From the NCBI GenBank assembly GCA_937996535.1, contig CALKVF010000085.1:1-18737 (forward strand): a stretch of 18,737 bases of DNA, given 5' to 3'. The stretch comes from an uncultured Novosphingobium sp. Its GTDB lineage: Bacteria; Pseudomonadota; Alphaproteobacteria; Sphingomonadales; Sphingomonadaceae. The number at the start of each line of letters is the position of its first letter. The stretch's first letter is position 1. Of this stretch, positions 1 to 7,045 are shown in pieces. A program made the translations under genes and the position numbers. The notes beneath the pieces are model-generated. The model ran no database searches. It was given only the letters and a program-made list of their open reading frames with translations, and was not told where the DNA came from.

Positions 1-226
1 TCGGCATGGTCAGCCAGTGGCGATAGGCCTTGAGCCGCCATTCGAGCATCCATTCGGGCTCGTTCTTCTTGGCCGAGATGAACCGGACGGTGTCTTCATC
101 GAGCCCCTTGGGCGCGAACTCGGTATCGATCTCGGCCGACCAGCCGTGTTCATAGTCGGCCACCTTGGCTGCCGCGTCGCGCGCCGCCTGATCCTTTTGC
201 CCCTGATCCTTCACGATGTCGCTCAT
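1..226 (-). CDS. sufB: Fe-S cluster assembly scaffold SufB, N-terminal part (cut by window edge)
   Basis: SufB is the core subunit of the SufBC2D scaffold, which assembles iron-sulfur clusters in the cytoplasm. Only the first 75 codons lie in the window. They contain the segment LDEDTVRFISAKKNEPEWML followed by EWRLKAYRHWLTMP, which is characteristic of SufB N-termini. The ATG at 226-224 overlaps the TGA of the upstream Rrf2-type gene (ATGA, 4 bp), so the two are almost certainly co-transcribed and translationally coupled. The start is fixed by this overlap. The acidic, lysine-rich first 20 residues are typical of a variable N-terminal extension. The rest of the suf operon should lie to the left of the window. 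Confidence 0.93.
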   Translation of the reverse strand, partial: MSDIVKDQGQKDQAARDAAAKVADYEHGWSAEIDTEFAPKGLDEDTVRFISAKKNEPEWMLEWRLKAYRHWLTMP

Positions 227-633
227 TGCACCTGCCCCGCCAGCCGGGTCAGCGGCACATCGGCCAGCGCGTTGCGCACCGCCGTGCCGACCACGCCCCA
301 GTGCGGCTTGACCGAGCAGCCGCCATCAAGCGCGCAATCGCTGCGCCCGACATCGGTGCATGGGGTCAGCGCGATCGGCCCTTCGACCGCCTCGATGATA
401 TCGGCCAGCGTGATCGCGGCGGCCGGCCGCGCGAGCTTGAGCCCGCCGCCCACCCCGCGCGACGAGCGCAGCAGGCCTGCGGCGGTCAGGCGGCTAACCA
501 GCTTCTGCACGGTCGGCGCAGGCAGGCCGGTTTCTTCGGCGAGCTGCCCCGCTGAAACGCGCTCACCGCCGCAATGGCGCGCGGCGGCGCTCATCGTCAC
601 GACGGCATAGTCTGCCATGCTGGAGAGACGCAT
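223..633 (-). CDS. Rrf2-family (IscR/SufR-like) Fe-S regulator of the suf operon
   Basis: This is a 136-residue winged-helix transcription factor of the Rrf2 family. Residues 1-10 (MRLSSMADYA) match the usual family start. A helix-turn-helix spans about residues 27-52 (SAGQLAEETGLPAPTVQKLV), followed by a glycine-rich wing (RGVGGGLKLARP, about 59-70). Three cysteines at 92, 100 and 106 sit where IscR-type proteins bind an Fe-S cluster, so cluster occupancy probably sets its DNA binding. It is the first gene before sufB and overlaps it by 4 bp, which fits a self-regulated suf operon. An internal ATG at codon 6 exists, but it would remove the conserved N-terminus, so the first ATG is preferred. 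Family assignment is firm. The exact regulatory mode, activator or repressor, is inference. Confidence 0.92.
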   Translation of the reverse strand: MRLSSMADYAVVTMSAAARHCGGERVSAGQLAEETGLPAPTVQKLVSRLTAAGLLRSSRGVGGGLKLARPAAAITLADIIEAVEGPIALTPCTDVGRSDCALDGGCSVKPHWGVVGTAVRNALADVPLTRLAGQVQ

Positions 634-649
634 TTCCTGGCTTCCCGGT

Positions 650-664
650 AAATCGGACTAAATC
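650..664. promoter_or_regulatory. Candidate Rrf2/Fe-S operator upstream of rrf2-suf
   Basis: A direct repeat of AAATC separated by GGACT lies 17 bp upstream of the rrf2 start codon, in the stretch where the suf promoter must be. It is the most AT-rich and most ordered element there. Rrf2-type regulators commonly bind their own promoters, so this is a reasonable autoregulatory site. I cannot match it confidently to a published alphaproteobacterial motif, so it remains a positional guess. Confidence 0.35.
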
Positions 665-754
665 TTTCCGGTTTCGCCTAGGCGGATTCCAATCGTTTGG
701 CAATGGCGCGGATTGGCGGATATGCGGGCCGAACGGACGACGTGCGCGAAGAGC

Positions 755-790
755 AAAAAAAGGCGGCCCCCAGGTGATCCTGAGAGCCGC
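755..790 (-). terminator. Strong intrinsic terminator, leftward, upstream of rrf2-suf
   Basis: On the minus strand the 5' arm lies at 790-779 and the 3' arm at 774-763. They form a continuous 12-bp stem with two G-U pairs and an ATCA loop. One C follows, then seven T residues at 761-755. The two wobble pairs would be A-C mismatches in plus-strand RNA, and the T tract lies on the minus side, so the direction is clear. No protein gene lies upstream on this strand, so it must end an RNA gene or an untranslated leader. Confidence 0.85.
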
Positions 791-866
791 ATGAAGTTAA
801 GGAACTCGCTGCATCAGAGCGACGAGCCCTTCGGGTCGCAACCACGGCTTACGCCAGGTAGGAGCC
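755..866 (-). ncRNA. Unidentified structured RNA (sRNA or attenuator leader) upstream of rrf2-suf
   Basis: A leftward RNA is implied by the terminator at 790-755. Between about 866 and 791 the minus strand can fold into a GGC-GUAA-GCC hairpin with a GNRA-type tetraloop (855-846) and a GCGAC/GUCGC stem around a CCGAAGG loop (839-819). An alternative UCGCU/AGCGA stem (822-806) shares bases with the second and excludes it. The 5' end is unknown; 866 assumes the -10-like TACAAT at 878-873, but structured sequence continues to about 975. It does not show the hallmarks I know for tmRNA, 6S RNA, RNase P RNA, SRP RNA or the common riboswitches. Because rrf2 starts 122 bp further along the same strand, it may be an attenuated leader of the suf operon and not a free sRNA. 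Confidence 0.5.
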
Positions 867-872
867 CTCCCG

Positions 873-878
873 ATTGTA
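873..878 (-). promoter_or_regulatory. Possible -10 element for the structured RNA
   Basis: TACAAT on the minus strand matches five of six bases of the housekeeping -10 consensus. It stands out in this GC-rich sequence and would start transcription near 866, just before the folded segment. No convincing -35 lies 16-18 bp upstream, so this is only a candidate. Confidence 0.3.
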
Positions 879-982
879 TGGATTCGTCAGTTAATCGATT
901 GAAATCGTCTCGGTTTCGGATTCGTAGCGCCTACACCGCCCCCTTCGGGCCATCACCAGACCACCATCTGGACCCCAAACCT

Positions 983-1025
983 CGATTCGCGGGCGAATCG
1001 GGCCAGAGCGCGAATCGGCGAATCG
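983..1025. repeat. Four copies of the octamer GCGAATCG upstream of pyrD
   Basis: The octamer occurs inverted at 983-990, then direct at 993-1000, 1010-1017 and 1018-1025. The first two copies form a perfect 8-bp inverted repeat with a GG spacer, and the last two are in exact tandem. Every copy contains a GANTC site, the recognition sequence of the alphaproteobacterial methyltransferase CcrM. Further GANTC sites occur at 881, 919 and 1025, giving seven within 150 bp. The array lies between the leftward RNA and the pyrD start codon, where a shared promoter or operator region would be expected. Confidence 0.75.
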
Positions 1026-1057
1026 ACTCGCGCGCGGCGCGCTGCCATAGGCGGCGC

Positions 1058-2089
1058 ATGCTCTATTCGCTGATCCGCCCCGCCTTGTTCCTGCTCGATG
1101 CGGAAACCGCCCACGGCCTGTCGCTCGCCGCGCTCAAGGCCATGCCGCTTGGCGCCCGCGCCGCCGCGCCGGGCCCGCTGGCAACCACGGTGGCCGGGCT
1201 CAATTTTCCCAATCCGCTGGGCATGGCGGCTGGCTTCGACAAGGACGGCGAAGTGCCCGACGCGCTGCTGGCGCTGGGCTTCGGCTTTGCCGAGGTCGGC
1301 TCGATCACCCCGCTACCGCAGGCCGGCAATCCCAAGCCCCGCCTGTTCCGGCTGGCCGAGGACCGCGCGGTGATCAATCGCATGGGCTTCAACAACGGCG
1401 GCGCCGAGGCCGCGGTCGAACGGCTGGCGCGGCGGATCGGGCGGCCCGGAATCGTCGGGATCAACATCGGCGCAAACAAGGATTCGACCGATCGCATCGC
1501 CGACTATGCCACCATGGCGCGGCTGATGGCCCCGCTGGCGAGCTATCTGGCGGTCAATGTCTCAAGCCCCAACACCCCGGGGCTGCGCGCGTTGCAGGAT
1601 GAAAGCGCGCTGACCGAGCTGCTCGACGCGGTGCTCGAGGCGCGTGGCAAGAATGGCCCGCCGGTGTTCCTCAAGGTTGCTCCCGATCTTGAACCGGCCG
1701 ACATCGACGCGATCGCCCGGATCGCGCGGGACAAGCAGCTGGGCGCGCTGATCGTCTCGAACACCACGATCTCGCGCCCCGCGCTGCGTTCGGCCCAGGC
1801 CCACGAAACCGGAGGCCTGTCGGGCGCGCCGCTGCGCGAGCTGGCCCAGCAGCGCCTGCGCGATTTTCGCAAGGCCACCGGCGGCGCGGTGCCGCTGATC
1901 GGGGTCGGCGGGATTGCCAGCGCCGAAGATGCCTGGGCGCGGATCCGCGCCGGAGCCAGTCTGGTCCAGCTCTATTCGGCGATGGCCTATGCCGGACCCG
2001 GGATCGCCCGGCAGATCACCCGCGGGCTTGAAGCGCTGATGCGCCGCGATGGCTTTGCCAGCATTGCCGAGGCGGTCGGAACCGAATAG
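1058..2089 (+). CDS. pyrD: Dihydroorotate dehydrogenase (quinone), class 2
   Basis: This enzyme oxidises dihydroorotate to orotate in pyrimidine synthesis and passes electrons to the membrane quinone pool through FMN. The protein has 343 residues, normal for class 2. The N-terminal helix (about 1-30) is the membrane and quinone contact. Residues 59-64 read GFDKDG, residues 110-114 GFNNG, and 167-176 NVSSPNTPGL with the catalytic serine at 170. The phosphate-binding GVGGI is at 282-286. The open frame continues upstream to 713, but that extension has no dehydrogenase similarity and overlaps the antisense RNA and octamer array, so the ATG at 1058 is chosen. The ribosome-binding site is weak. 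ggt follows after 11 bp on the same strand. Confidence 0.95.
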   Translation: MLYSLIRPALFLLDAETAHGLSLAALKAMPLGARAAAPGPLATTVAGLNFPNPLGMAAGFDKDGEVPDALLALGFGFAEVGSITPLPQAGNPKPRLFRLAEDRAVINRMGFNNGGAEAAVERLARRIGRPGIVGINIGANKDSTDRIADYATMARLMAPLASYLAVNVSSPNTPGLRALQDESALTELLDAVLEARGKNGPPVFLKVAPDLEPADIDAIARIARDKQLGALIVSNTTISRPALRSAQAHETGGLSGAPLRELAQQRLRDFRKATGGAVPLIGVGGIASAEDAWARIRAGASLVQLYSAMAYAGPGIARQITRGLEALMRRDGFASIAEAVGTE

Positions 2090-2100
2090 CACTGCCGCGC

Positions 2101-3828
2101 ATGAAATCGCGCCTGCTTGCCCTTATCGCCGCCCCGCTGCTTGTCGCGGCCTGCACCGCCGCCCAGCCTGCCTCAACCCCGCCCCCGCTGGCGAGCCTGC
2201 CGGTCTATGCCGGCGGCATGGTCAGCGCGGCCGATCCGCGCGCCGCCGATGCCGGGGCCGAAATGCTGCGCAAGGGCGGCACCGCCACCGATGCGGCGAT
2301 TGCCACGATGCTGGCGCTGTCGGTGGTCGAACCGCAAAGCTCGGGGATCGGCGGCGGCGGTTTCTATGTCGAAACCGATGCCGCGGGCCACGTCGCCACG
2401 ATCGACGGGCGCGAAACCGCCCCAGCCGCCGCGCATCCGCAATGGTTCTTCAAGGACGGGCGGCTGCTGTCCTTCCCCGAAGCCGTCCCCGGCGGAACCA
2501 GCGTAGGCGTGCCCGGCAATATCGCACTGGCGGCCAACGCCCACCGGCAGCACGGCGCGCTGCCCTGGGCCGCGCTGTTCGCCCCCGCCGCCCGGCTGGC
2601 GCGCGATGGCTTTGTCATCACCCCCCGGCTTTACGGAATGCTGAAAAACAGCGCCGCGACCGCCGCTTTCACCGCCGAGGGCCGGGCGCTGTTCTATGGC
2701 GCCGATGGCCAGCCGCTGCCGGTTGGCACGCTGGTCAAGAACCCGGCGATGGCCGCTACGCTGGACAGTCTCGCCACTGCCGGGGCCAAGGCGTTCTATG
2801 CCGGGGCCAATCCGCGCGCGATCGTCGCCCGGGTCACCACCGCGCCGCGCAACCCCGCGCCGATGACCGAAGCCGACATCGCCGGCTATGCCGCCAAGGA
2901 CCGCGCACCGGTCTGCGGCAGCTACCGCGGCAACAAGATCTGTTCGATGGGGCCGCCGTCGTCGGGCGCGACCACGGTGATCGCCACACTCAAGCTGCTC
3001 GAACGCTTTGATCTTGCCGCGCTGGGCAAGGATTCGCCCACTGCCTGGCACCTCATCGCCGAGGCGATGCGGCTCGCCTATGCCGATCGCAACCGCTATT
3101 CGGCCGATGCCGATTTCGTGGCCGTGCCGGTCGCCGGGATGATCGATCCAGCCTATCTGGCCCAGCGTTCGGCGCTGATCGATCCGGCCCGCACCATCCC
3201 CCACGTCACCGCCGGCACCCCGCCGGGGGCCGAGCATCTGGCCCTGGCCGATCCGGTCATGGCCGAGGAACACGGCACTTCGCACTTCGTCGCGATCGAC
3301 CGCGCGGGCAATGCCGTCAGCTATACCTCAACGGTCGAAAGCCCGTTCGGATCGGGGCTGATGGTCGGCGGCTATTATCTCAACAACGAGCTGACCGATT
3401 TCGACATGAACCCGCTGCTCGATGGGCGGCAGGTCGCCAACCGGGTCGAAGGCGGCAAGCGCCCGCGCAGCTCGATGAGCCCGGCGCTGGTGTTCGCCGC
3501 CGATGGCAAGCTTCGGCTCGCGGTTGGCGCGGCGGGCGGGGCGACGATCCCGGCCCAGGTGATCCGCGCGATCATCGGCGTGATCGACTGGCAGCTTGCG
3601 GCGCAGGATGCGCTGGCCCTGCCGGTGATCTTCGCGCCCGGGATCGATGCGGTGTTTGTCGAACAAGGCAGCGCGCTTGAACCGATGATCCCCGCGCTGA
3701 CCGCGCTGGGCCATGATCAGGTGATGCCGCGCGTGCTTCCGCTCAAGGCCAATGCGGTCGAAGTGGTGGGCGGCGCGCTGCGCGGCGCGGCCGACCCGCG
3801 CAGCGAAGGCCGGGCAATAGCCGAATAG
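2101..3828 (+). CDS. ggt: Gamma-glutamyltransferase, predicted lipoprotein
   Basis: This is an N-terminal nucleophile hydrolase that cleaves or transfers the gamma-glutamyl group of glutathione and related peptides. The protein has 575 residues, the normal size for a precursor that cuts itself into large and small subunits. Cleavage should occur before Thr393 in EEHGTSHFVAID, which then becomes the catalytic nucleophile. DGRET at 102-106 supplies the conserved substrate-binding arginine (Arg104), and PRSSMSP near 455-461 supplies the serine pair of the oxyanion site. The N-terminus is a signal peptide ending in LLVAAC, a lipobox with Cys18, so the enzyme is probably anchored to a membrane facing the periplasm. 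It sits 11 bp after pyrD and is probably co-transcribed, although the two functions have no obvious link. Confidence 0.94.
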   Translation: MKSRLLALIAAPLLVAACTAAQPASTPPPLASLPVYAGGMVSAADPRAADAGAEMLRKGGTATDAAIATMLALSVVEPQSSGIGGGGFYVETDAAGHVATIDGRETAPAAAHPQWFFKDGRLLSFPEAVPGGTSVGVPGNIALAANAHRQHGALPWAALFAPAARLARDGFVITPRLYGMLKNSAATAAFTAEGRALFYGADGQPLPVGTLVKNPAMAATLDSLATAGAKAFYAGANPRAIVARVTTAPRNPAPMTEADIAGYAAKDRAPVCGSYRGNKICSMGPPSSGATTVIATLKLLERFDLAALGKDSPTAWHLIAEAMRLAYADRNRYSADADFVAVPVAGMIDPAYLAQRSALIDPARTIPHVTAGTPPGAEHLALADPVMAEEHGTSHFVAIDRAGNAVSYTSTVESPFGSGLMVGGYYLNNELTDFDMNPLLDGRQVANRVEGGKRPRSSMSPALVFAADGKLRLAVGAAGGATIPAQVIRAIIGVIDWQLAAQDALALPVIFAPGIDAVFVEQGSALEPMIPALTALGHDQVMPRVLPLKANAVEVVGGALRGAADPRSEGRAIAE

Positions 3829-3875
3829 CCCGCTTGCCGCTCGGGCAAAGCCGTCCTAGCAAGTTGGCAACGACA

Positions 3876-3904
3876 GGTGCCGGGCCACGGGGGGCCAAGG
3901 CACC
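3876..3904 (+). other. Stem-loop in the leader of the acyl-CoA ligase gene
   Basis: GGTGCC at 3876-3881 pairs with GGCACC at 3899-3904, and GGCC at 3883-3886 can pair with GGCC at 3893-3896. It lies between ggt and the ligase start and has no U tract, so it is not a clear terminator. A GTG that could open the ligase frame is buried in its 5' arm, which argues against that start. Confidence 0.45.
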
Positions 3905-3936
3905 GGACAGGATGTGCGCGAAAGGGGCGAGGCACC

Positions 3937-5742
3937 TTGGTTGATATTTCGGATCTGCCGGCCACCGGCAACCTGGTCGAACTGTTCCTGCGCCGCGCCG
4001 ATGCGCGCGGCGAGGCGCCGTTCCTGTGGGCCAAGCACGCAGGGGCGTGGCGCTCGATCAGCTGGGCAGAAGCCGCCCGGCAGGTCTGCCAACTCGCCCA
4101 GGCGCTGCGCGATCTGGGGCTGGAAGCGGGCGACCGGGTAATGCTGGTGTCCGAAAACCGCCCCGAATGGTGCATCGCCGATTTCGCGATCATGGCCGCC
4201 GGGTGCATCACCGTGCCCGCCTATGTCACCAACACCGAGCGCGACCATCTGCACGTGCTCGACAATTCGGGCGCACGGGCGGTGATCGTCGCCAATGACA
4301 AGCTGGCCAAGCCGCTGCTGCCGGCCGTGCTGCGTTCGGGCCAGGCGCTGCACGTCATCGGGATCGAGCCGCTGCGCATCGCCCAGACCAGCAATTTCGA
4401 ATATCACGACTGGGCTTCGCTGGTCAGCGGCGATGCCGCCGCCGCGCGGCAGGCGGTCGACCAGCGGATCGCCGCGATCCAGCGGTCAGACACGGCCTGC
4501 ATCATCTATACCAGCGGCACCGGGGGCAGCCCGCGCGGGGTCATACAGCACCACGGCGCGATCCTCTGCAACGTCGATGGCGCGGCGCGGATCCTGGCCG
4601 AGGACTTCGGCCTCGATGACGATGTGTTCCTTTCGTTCCTGCCGCTCAGCCATGCCTATGAGCACACCGGCGGGCAGATGCTGCCGATCGCGGCGGGCGC
4701 GCAGATCTACTATTCCGAAGGGCTCGAAAAGCTCGCCAGCAATATCGAGGAAGTGCGCCCGACGATCATGGTCGTGGTCCCGCGCCTGTTCGAAGTGCTG
4801 CGCACGCGGATCATGAAATCGATCGAAAAGCAGGGCAAGTTCGCCAACTACCTGATGGACCGCGCGCTGGGGATCGGCTCGCTCAAGGCCCAGGGGCGCA
4901 AGCGGCTGCGCGACAAGCCGATGGACCTGCTGCTCGAAAAGGCGCTGCGTCCCAAGATCCGCGCGCGGTTTGGCGGACGGCTCAAAGCGATGGTGTCGGG
5001 CGGGGCGCCGCTCAATCCCGAAATCGGCGTATTCTTCGATTCGATGGGGCTGACCATGCTGCAAGGCTATGGCCAGACCGAGGCCGGCCCGGTGATCAGC
5101 TGCAACCGCCCCGCCGCCGGGCTCAAGATGGATACCGTCGGCCCGCCGATGCACGGGGTCGAACTCAAGATCGCGGAAGACGGCGAAATCCTCGTGCGCG
5201 GCGAACTGGTGATGCACGGCTACTGGCGCAACGAGGCCGAAACCGCCCGCACGCTGGTGGACGGCTGGCTCCACACCGGGGACATCGGCCATATCGACCC
5301 CGCCGGGCGGATCGTGATCACCGATCGCAAGAAGGACATGATCGTCAACGACAAGGGTGACAACGTCTCCCCCCAGAAGATCGAGGGGATGCTGACCCTG
5401 CAAACCGAGATCGCCCAGGCGATGGTCGTGGGCGACAAGCGCCCCTACATCGTCGCGCTGGTGGTGCCGGACGCCGAATGGGCGCTCGAATGGGCGCGCG
5501 CCAACGATGAAAAATTCGACTTTGACGAATTGCAGGATCTGCCCGCCTTCCGCAGCGCGCTGCGCGCCGCGATCGACCGGGTCAACCAGGATCTCTCGGT
5601 GGTCGAAAAGGTCCGCCAGTTCACGTTCGCCGACGAGGCCTTTTCGATCGAGAACGAGGAAATGACCCCCAGCCTCAAGATCCGCCGCCACAAGCTGAAG
5701 GAGCGTTACGGCGCCCGGCTCGACGGGCTTTACAAGGCATGA
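3937..5742 (+). CDS. AMP-dependent long-chain fatty acid--CoA ligase (FadD15-like)
   Basis: It activates a fatty acid to its acyl-CoA through an acyl-adenylate. The chosen product has 601 residues. The ATP-binding loop is YTSGTGGSPRGV at 191-202, with G and R where most members have T and K. Other adenylation motifs are YGQTEAGP (378-385), GWLHTGDIG (443-451), and DRKKDMIVNDKGDNVSP (463-479). The catalytic lysine should lie in PSLKIRRHKL near 578-587. There is no ATG in frame near the start. TTG at 3937 is preferred because AAAGGGGCGAGG lies just upstream and family similarity begins there. The alternative GTG at 3877 lies in a hairpin and adds 20 unlikely residues. The stop overlaps the next gene by 4 bp (ATGA). 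Confidence 0.9.
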   Translation: MVDISDLPATGNLVELFLRRADARGEAPFLWAKHAGAWRSISWAEAARQVCQLAQALRDLGLEAGDRVMLVSENRPEWCIADFAIMAAGCITVPAYVTNTERDHLHVLDNSGARAVIVANDKLAKPLLPAVLRSGQALHVIGIEPLRIAQTSNFEYHDWASLVSGDAAAARQAVDQRIAAIQRSDTACIIYTSGTGGSPRGVIQHHGAILCNVDGAARILAEDFGLDDDVFLSFLPLSHAYEHTGGQMLPIAAGAQIYYSEGLEKLASNIEEVRPTIMVVVPRLFEVLRTRIMKSIEKQGKFANYLMDRALGIGSLKAQGRKRLRDKPMDLLLEKALRPKIRARFGGRLKAMVSGGAPLNPEIGVFFDSMGLTMLQGYGQTEAGPVISCNRPAAGLKMDTVGPPMHGVELKIAEDGEILVRGELVMHGYWRNEAETARTLVDGWLHTGDIGHIDPAGRIVITDRKKDMIVNDKGDNVSPQKIEGMLTLQTEIAQAMVVGDKRPYIVALVVPDAEWALEWARANDEKFDFDELQDLPAFRSALRAAIDRVNQDLSVVEKVRQFTFADEAFSIENEEMTPSLKIRRHKLKERYGARLDGLYKA

Positions 5743-5999
5743 TCGCCGATCCCATCCTGGCGGCGATCCCCTGGGACCAGGCCGCGACGATGATCGACCT
5801 GGAAGGCCGGGTGCCGATCATCGGCACGATCCGCGACTGCGCGATGCATTTCGTGCTCTACAAGCCGCACGCGCGGGACAATGCGCGGGTGGTACTGACC
5901 CAGCCGGTCCACCGCATCGGCCGCCAGACGCGGACCTGGCTGCTCGAGCCAGAGGAAATCGCCCAGCTCGCCGAACGGCTGCGGCGCGAGGCGAACTAG
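5739..5999 (+). CDS. Small unknown protein coupled to the acyl-CoA ligase
   Basis: I do not recognise this 86-residue protein. It begins MIADPILAAIPWDQAATMID and looks like a compact soluble alpha/beta domain, with a beta-rich middle (IIGTIRDCAMHFVLYKP, then ARVVLTQPVHRI) and a charged C-terminal helix (EEIAQLAERLRRE). It has no signal peptide or membrane segment. Its ATG overlaps the ligase stop (ATGA), which is good evidence for translation and suggests a job linked to fatty acid activation or degradation. It ends 7 bp from the end of the convergent dioxygenase gene, and no terminator separates them. Confidence 0.7.
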   Translation: MIADPILAAIPWDQAATMIDLEGRVPIIGTIRDCAMHFVLYKPHARDNARVVLTQPVHRIGRQTRTWLLEPEEIAQLAERLRREAN

Positions 6000-6006
6000 C
6001 CCCGCC

Positions 6007-7032
6007 TTAAAGCGCCTGAATCGTGCTGACCGAGCGGTTGTCATCCCAGTGCGAATGGACCTGCGCCTCAAACCCGCGCGGGCGCTCGGCAAGATAACGA
6101 GTCGATAGCCACAGCCGCTTGAGGTGGCGCTTGATCCCGCGTTCGACATCGTCTTCGTAATCGCTGCGGCCGTGAAGCACGTGGTAGTTGTTGATGAACT
6201 GCATCTCGCCCGGCGCAAGGTCCATATAGACGTTGAATTCGGGTCGGTTAGCGAGGTCCATGACCGCATCGAGCGCCTCGACCGCCAGCGGCGAAAGCCG
6301 CGGGGCATCGGCGTGGCGCTGCGAGGCCTTGATGTAGCTGGGCACATAGCGGCAGAACAGCCGGCCCTGATGCTCGGTAAACACCGGGCGGATATAAAAG
6401 GGCCGCGTGCCGGGCTTTTCCTCGCCGCGAAAATCCCACGGCAGTTCTTCATACAGCGCCGCGACCAGATCGGGGCGCTGCTCGACCAGTTCGTTGTAGA
6501 TCGCGACCATGTTGGCCACGCACGATAGCCCGCCGCGCTTGGCCGGGCGCAGGCACATCAGGCCGACCAGATCCGAACCATCGGTGTGATAGGACAGCGC
6601 GATCAGCCCCAGTTCGTTGCCCCGCGCGGTCGGATCATCCGGGCTTTTGCCCTGATCGGTGACGTCGCCCATCACATGGCCATACTTGTTCTGCGGCCAC
6701 GGATTGCCGAGATGCATCCCGATGCCCCAGTAGAGCATGGTCAGTTCATCATCAGTGTAGCGCGCGGTATCGAGCCGCGAGATCCGCTGAAAGCCCCGCC
6801 CGTCGATCAGCTCGCGCTCGATTTCGGCAAGCTTGGGCACCAGCCGGTCGAGCGGGAACTGCTCGCGGGTGATGTCCATCAGGTTGGCCGAATGCGCGTG
6901 GGCATGGCGCAGCGCCGCATCGAGTTCGCGCTGGTCGGCATCATCGAGGTAGAGCGTCCAGGCATCGGGATCCTGCACGTCATCCGCGCGCCAGTTGACG
7001 TGGGTTTCGAGCTTGCGCGGGGTAAAGGCCAT
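6007..7032 (-). CDS. TauD/TfdA-family Fe(II)/2-oxoglutarate-type dioxygenase
   Basis: This is a 341-residue jelly-roll oxygenase of the TauD/TfdA (clavaminate synthase-like) group. Members hydroxylate small molecules using Fe(II), oxygen and usually 2-oxoglutarate. The iron ligands are visible: His149 and Asp151 in SYHTDGSDLVGL, and His287 in NNYHVLHGRSDYED. The cosubstrate arginine should be Arg306 in KRHLKRLWLS. There is no signal peptide, so it acts in the cytoplasm. It follows the D-aminoacylase-like gene by 13 bp and is probably co-transcribed, which suggests a shared substrate such as an N-acyl or N-carbamoyl amino compound. That link is inference. The true substrate cannot be read from the sequence. 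Confidence 0.85.
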   Translation of the reverse strand: MAFTPRKLETHVNWRADDVQDPDAWTLYLDDADQRELDAALRHAHAHSANLMDITREQFPLDRLVPKLAEIERELIDGRGFQRISRLDTARYTDDELTMLYWGIGMHLGNPWPQNKYGHVMGDVTDQGKSPDDPTARGNELGLIALSYHTDGSDLVGLMCLRPAKRGGLSCVANMVAIYNELVEQRPDLVAALYEELPWDFRGEEKPGTRPFYIRPVFTEHQGRLFCRYVPSYIKASQRHADAPRLSPLAVEALDAVMDLANRPEFNVYMDLAPGEMQFINNYHVLHGRSDYEDDVERGIKRHLKRLWLSTRYLAERPRGFEAQVHSHWDDNRSVSTIQAL

Positions 7033-7045
7033 GCGCCGCCCCCGC

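Noticed and set aside
755..975. Leftward RNA as tmRNA, 6S RNA, RNase P RNA or SRP RNA
   Set aside because: No tag-peptide frame, T-arm, SRP GGAAG-core or RNase P core sequences are visible, and 6S structure with a central bubble could not be drawn convincingly. A covariance search should still be done for 6S.
713..1057. N-terminal extension of the pyrD frame back to 713
   Set aside because: The added residues have no similarity to dihydroorotate dehydrogenase, the family N-terminus starts at 1058, and the stretch overlaps the antisense RNA, its terminator and the octamer array.
2173..3285. Long minus-strand open frame opposite ggt
   Set aside because: Shadow frame with low-complexity Gly/Arg/His composition and no recognisable domain.
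3877..3936. GTG start at 3877 for the acyl-CoA ligase
   Set aside because: It lies inside a stem-loop, adds 20 residues unlike the family, and has no ribosome-binding site, while TTG at 3937 follows AAAGGGGCGAGG.
4486..5691. Long minus-strand open frame opposite the acyl-CoA ligase
   Set aside because: It mirrors the ligase codons and has no motif; the ligase has all family motifs.
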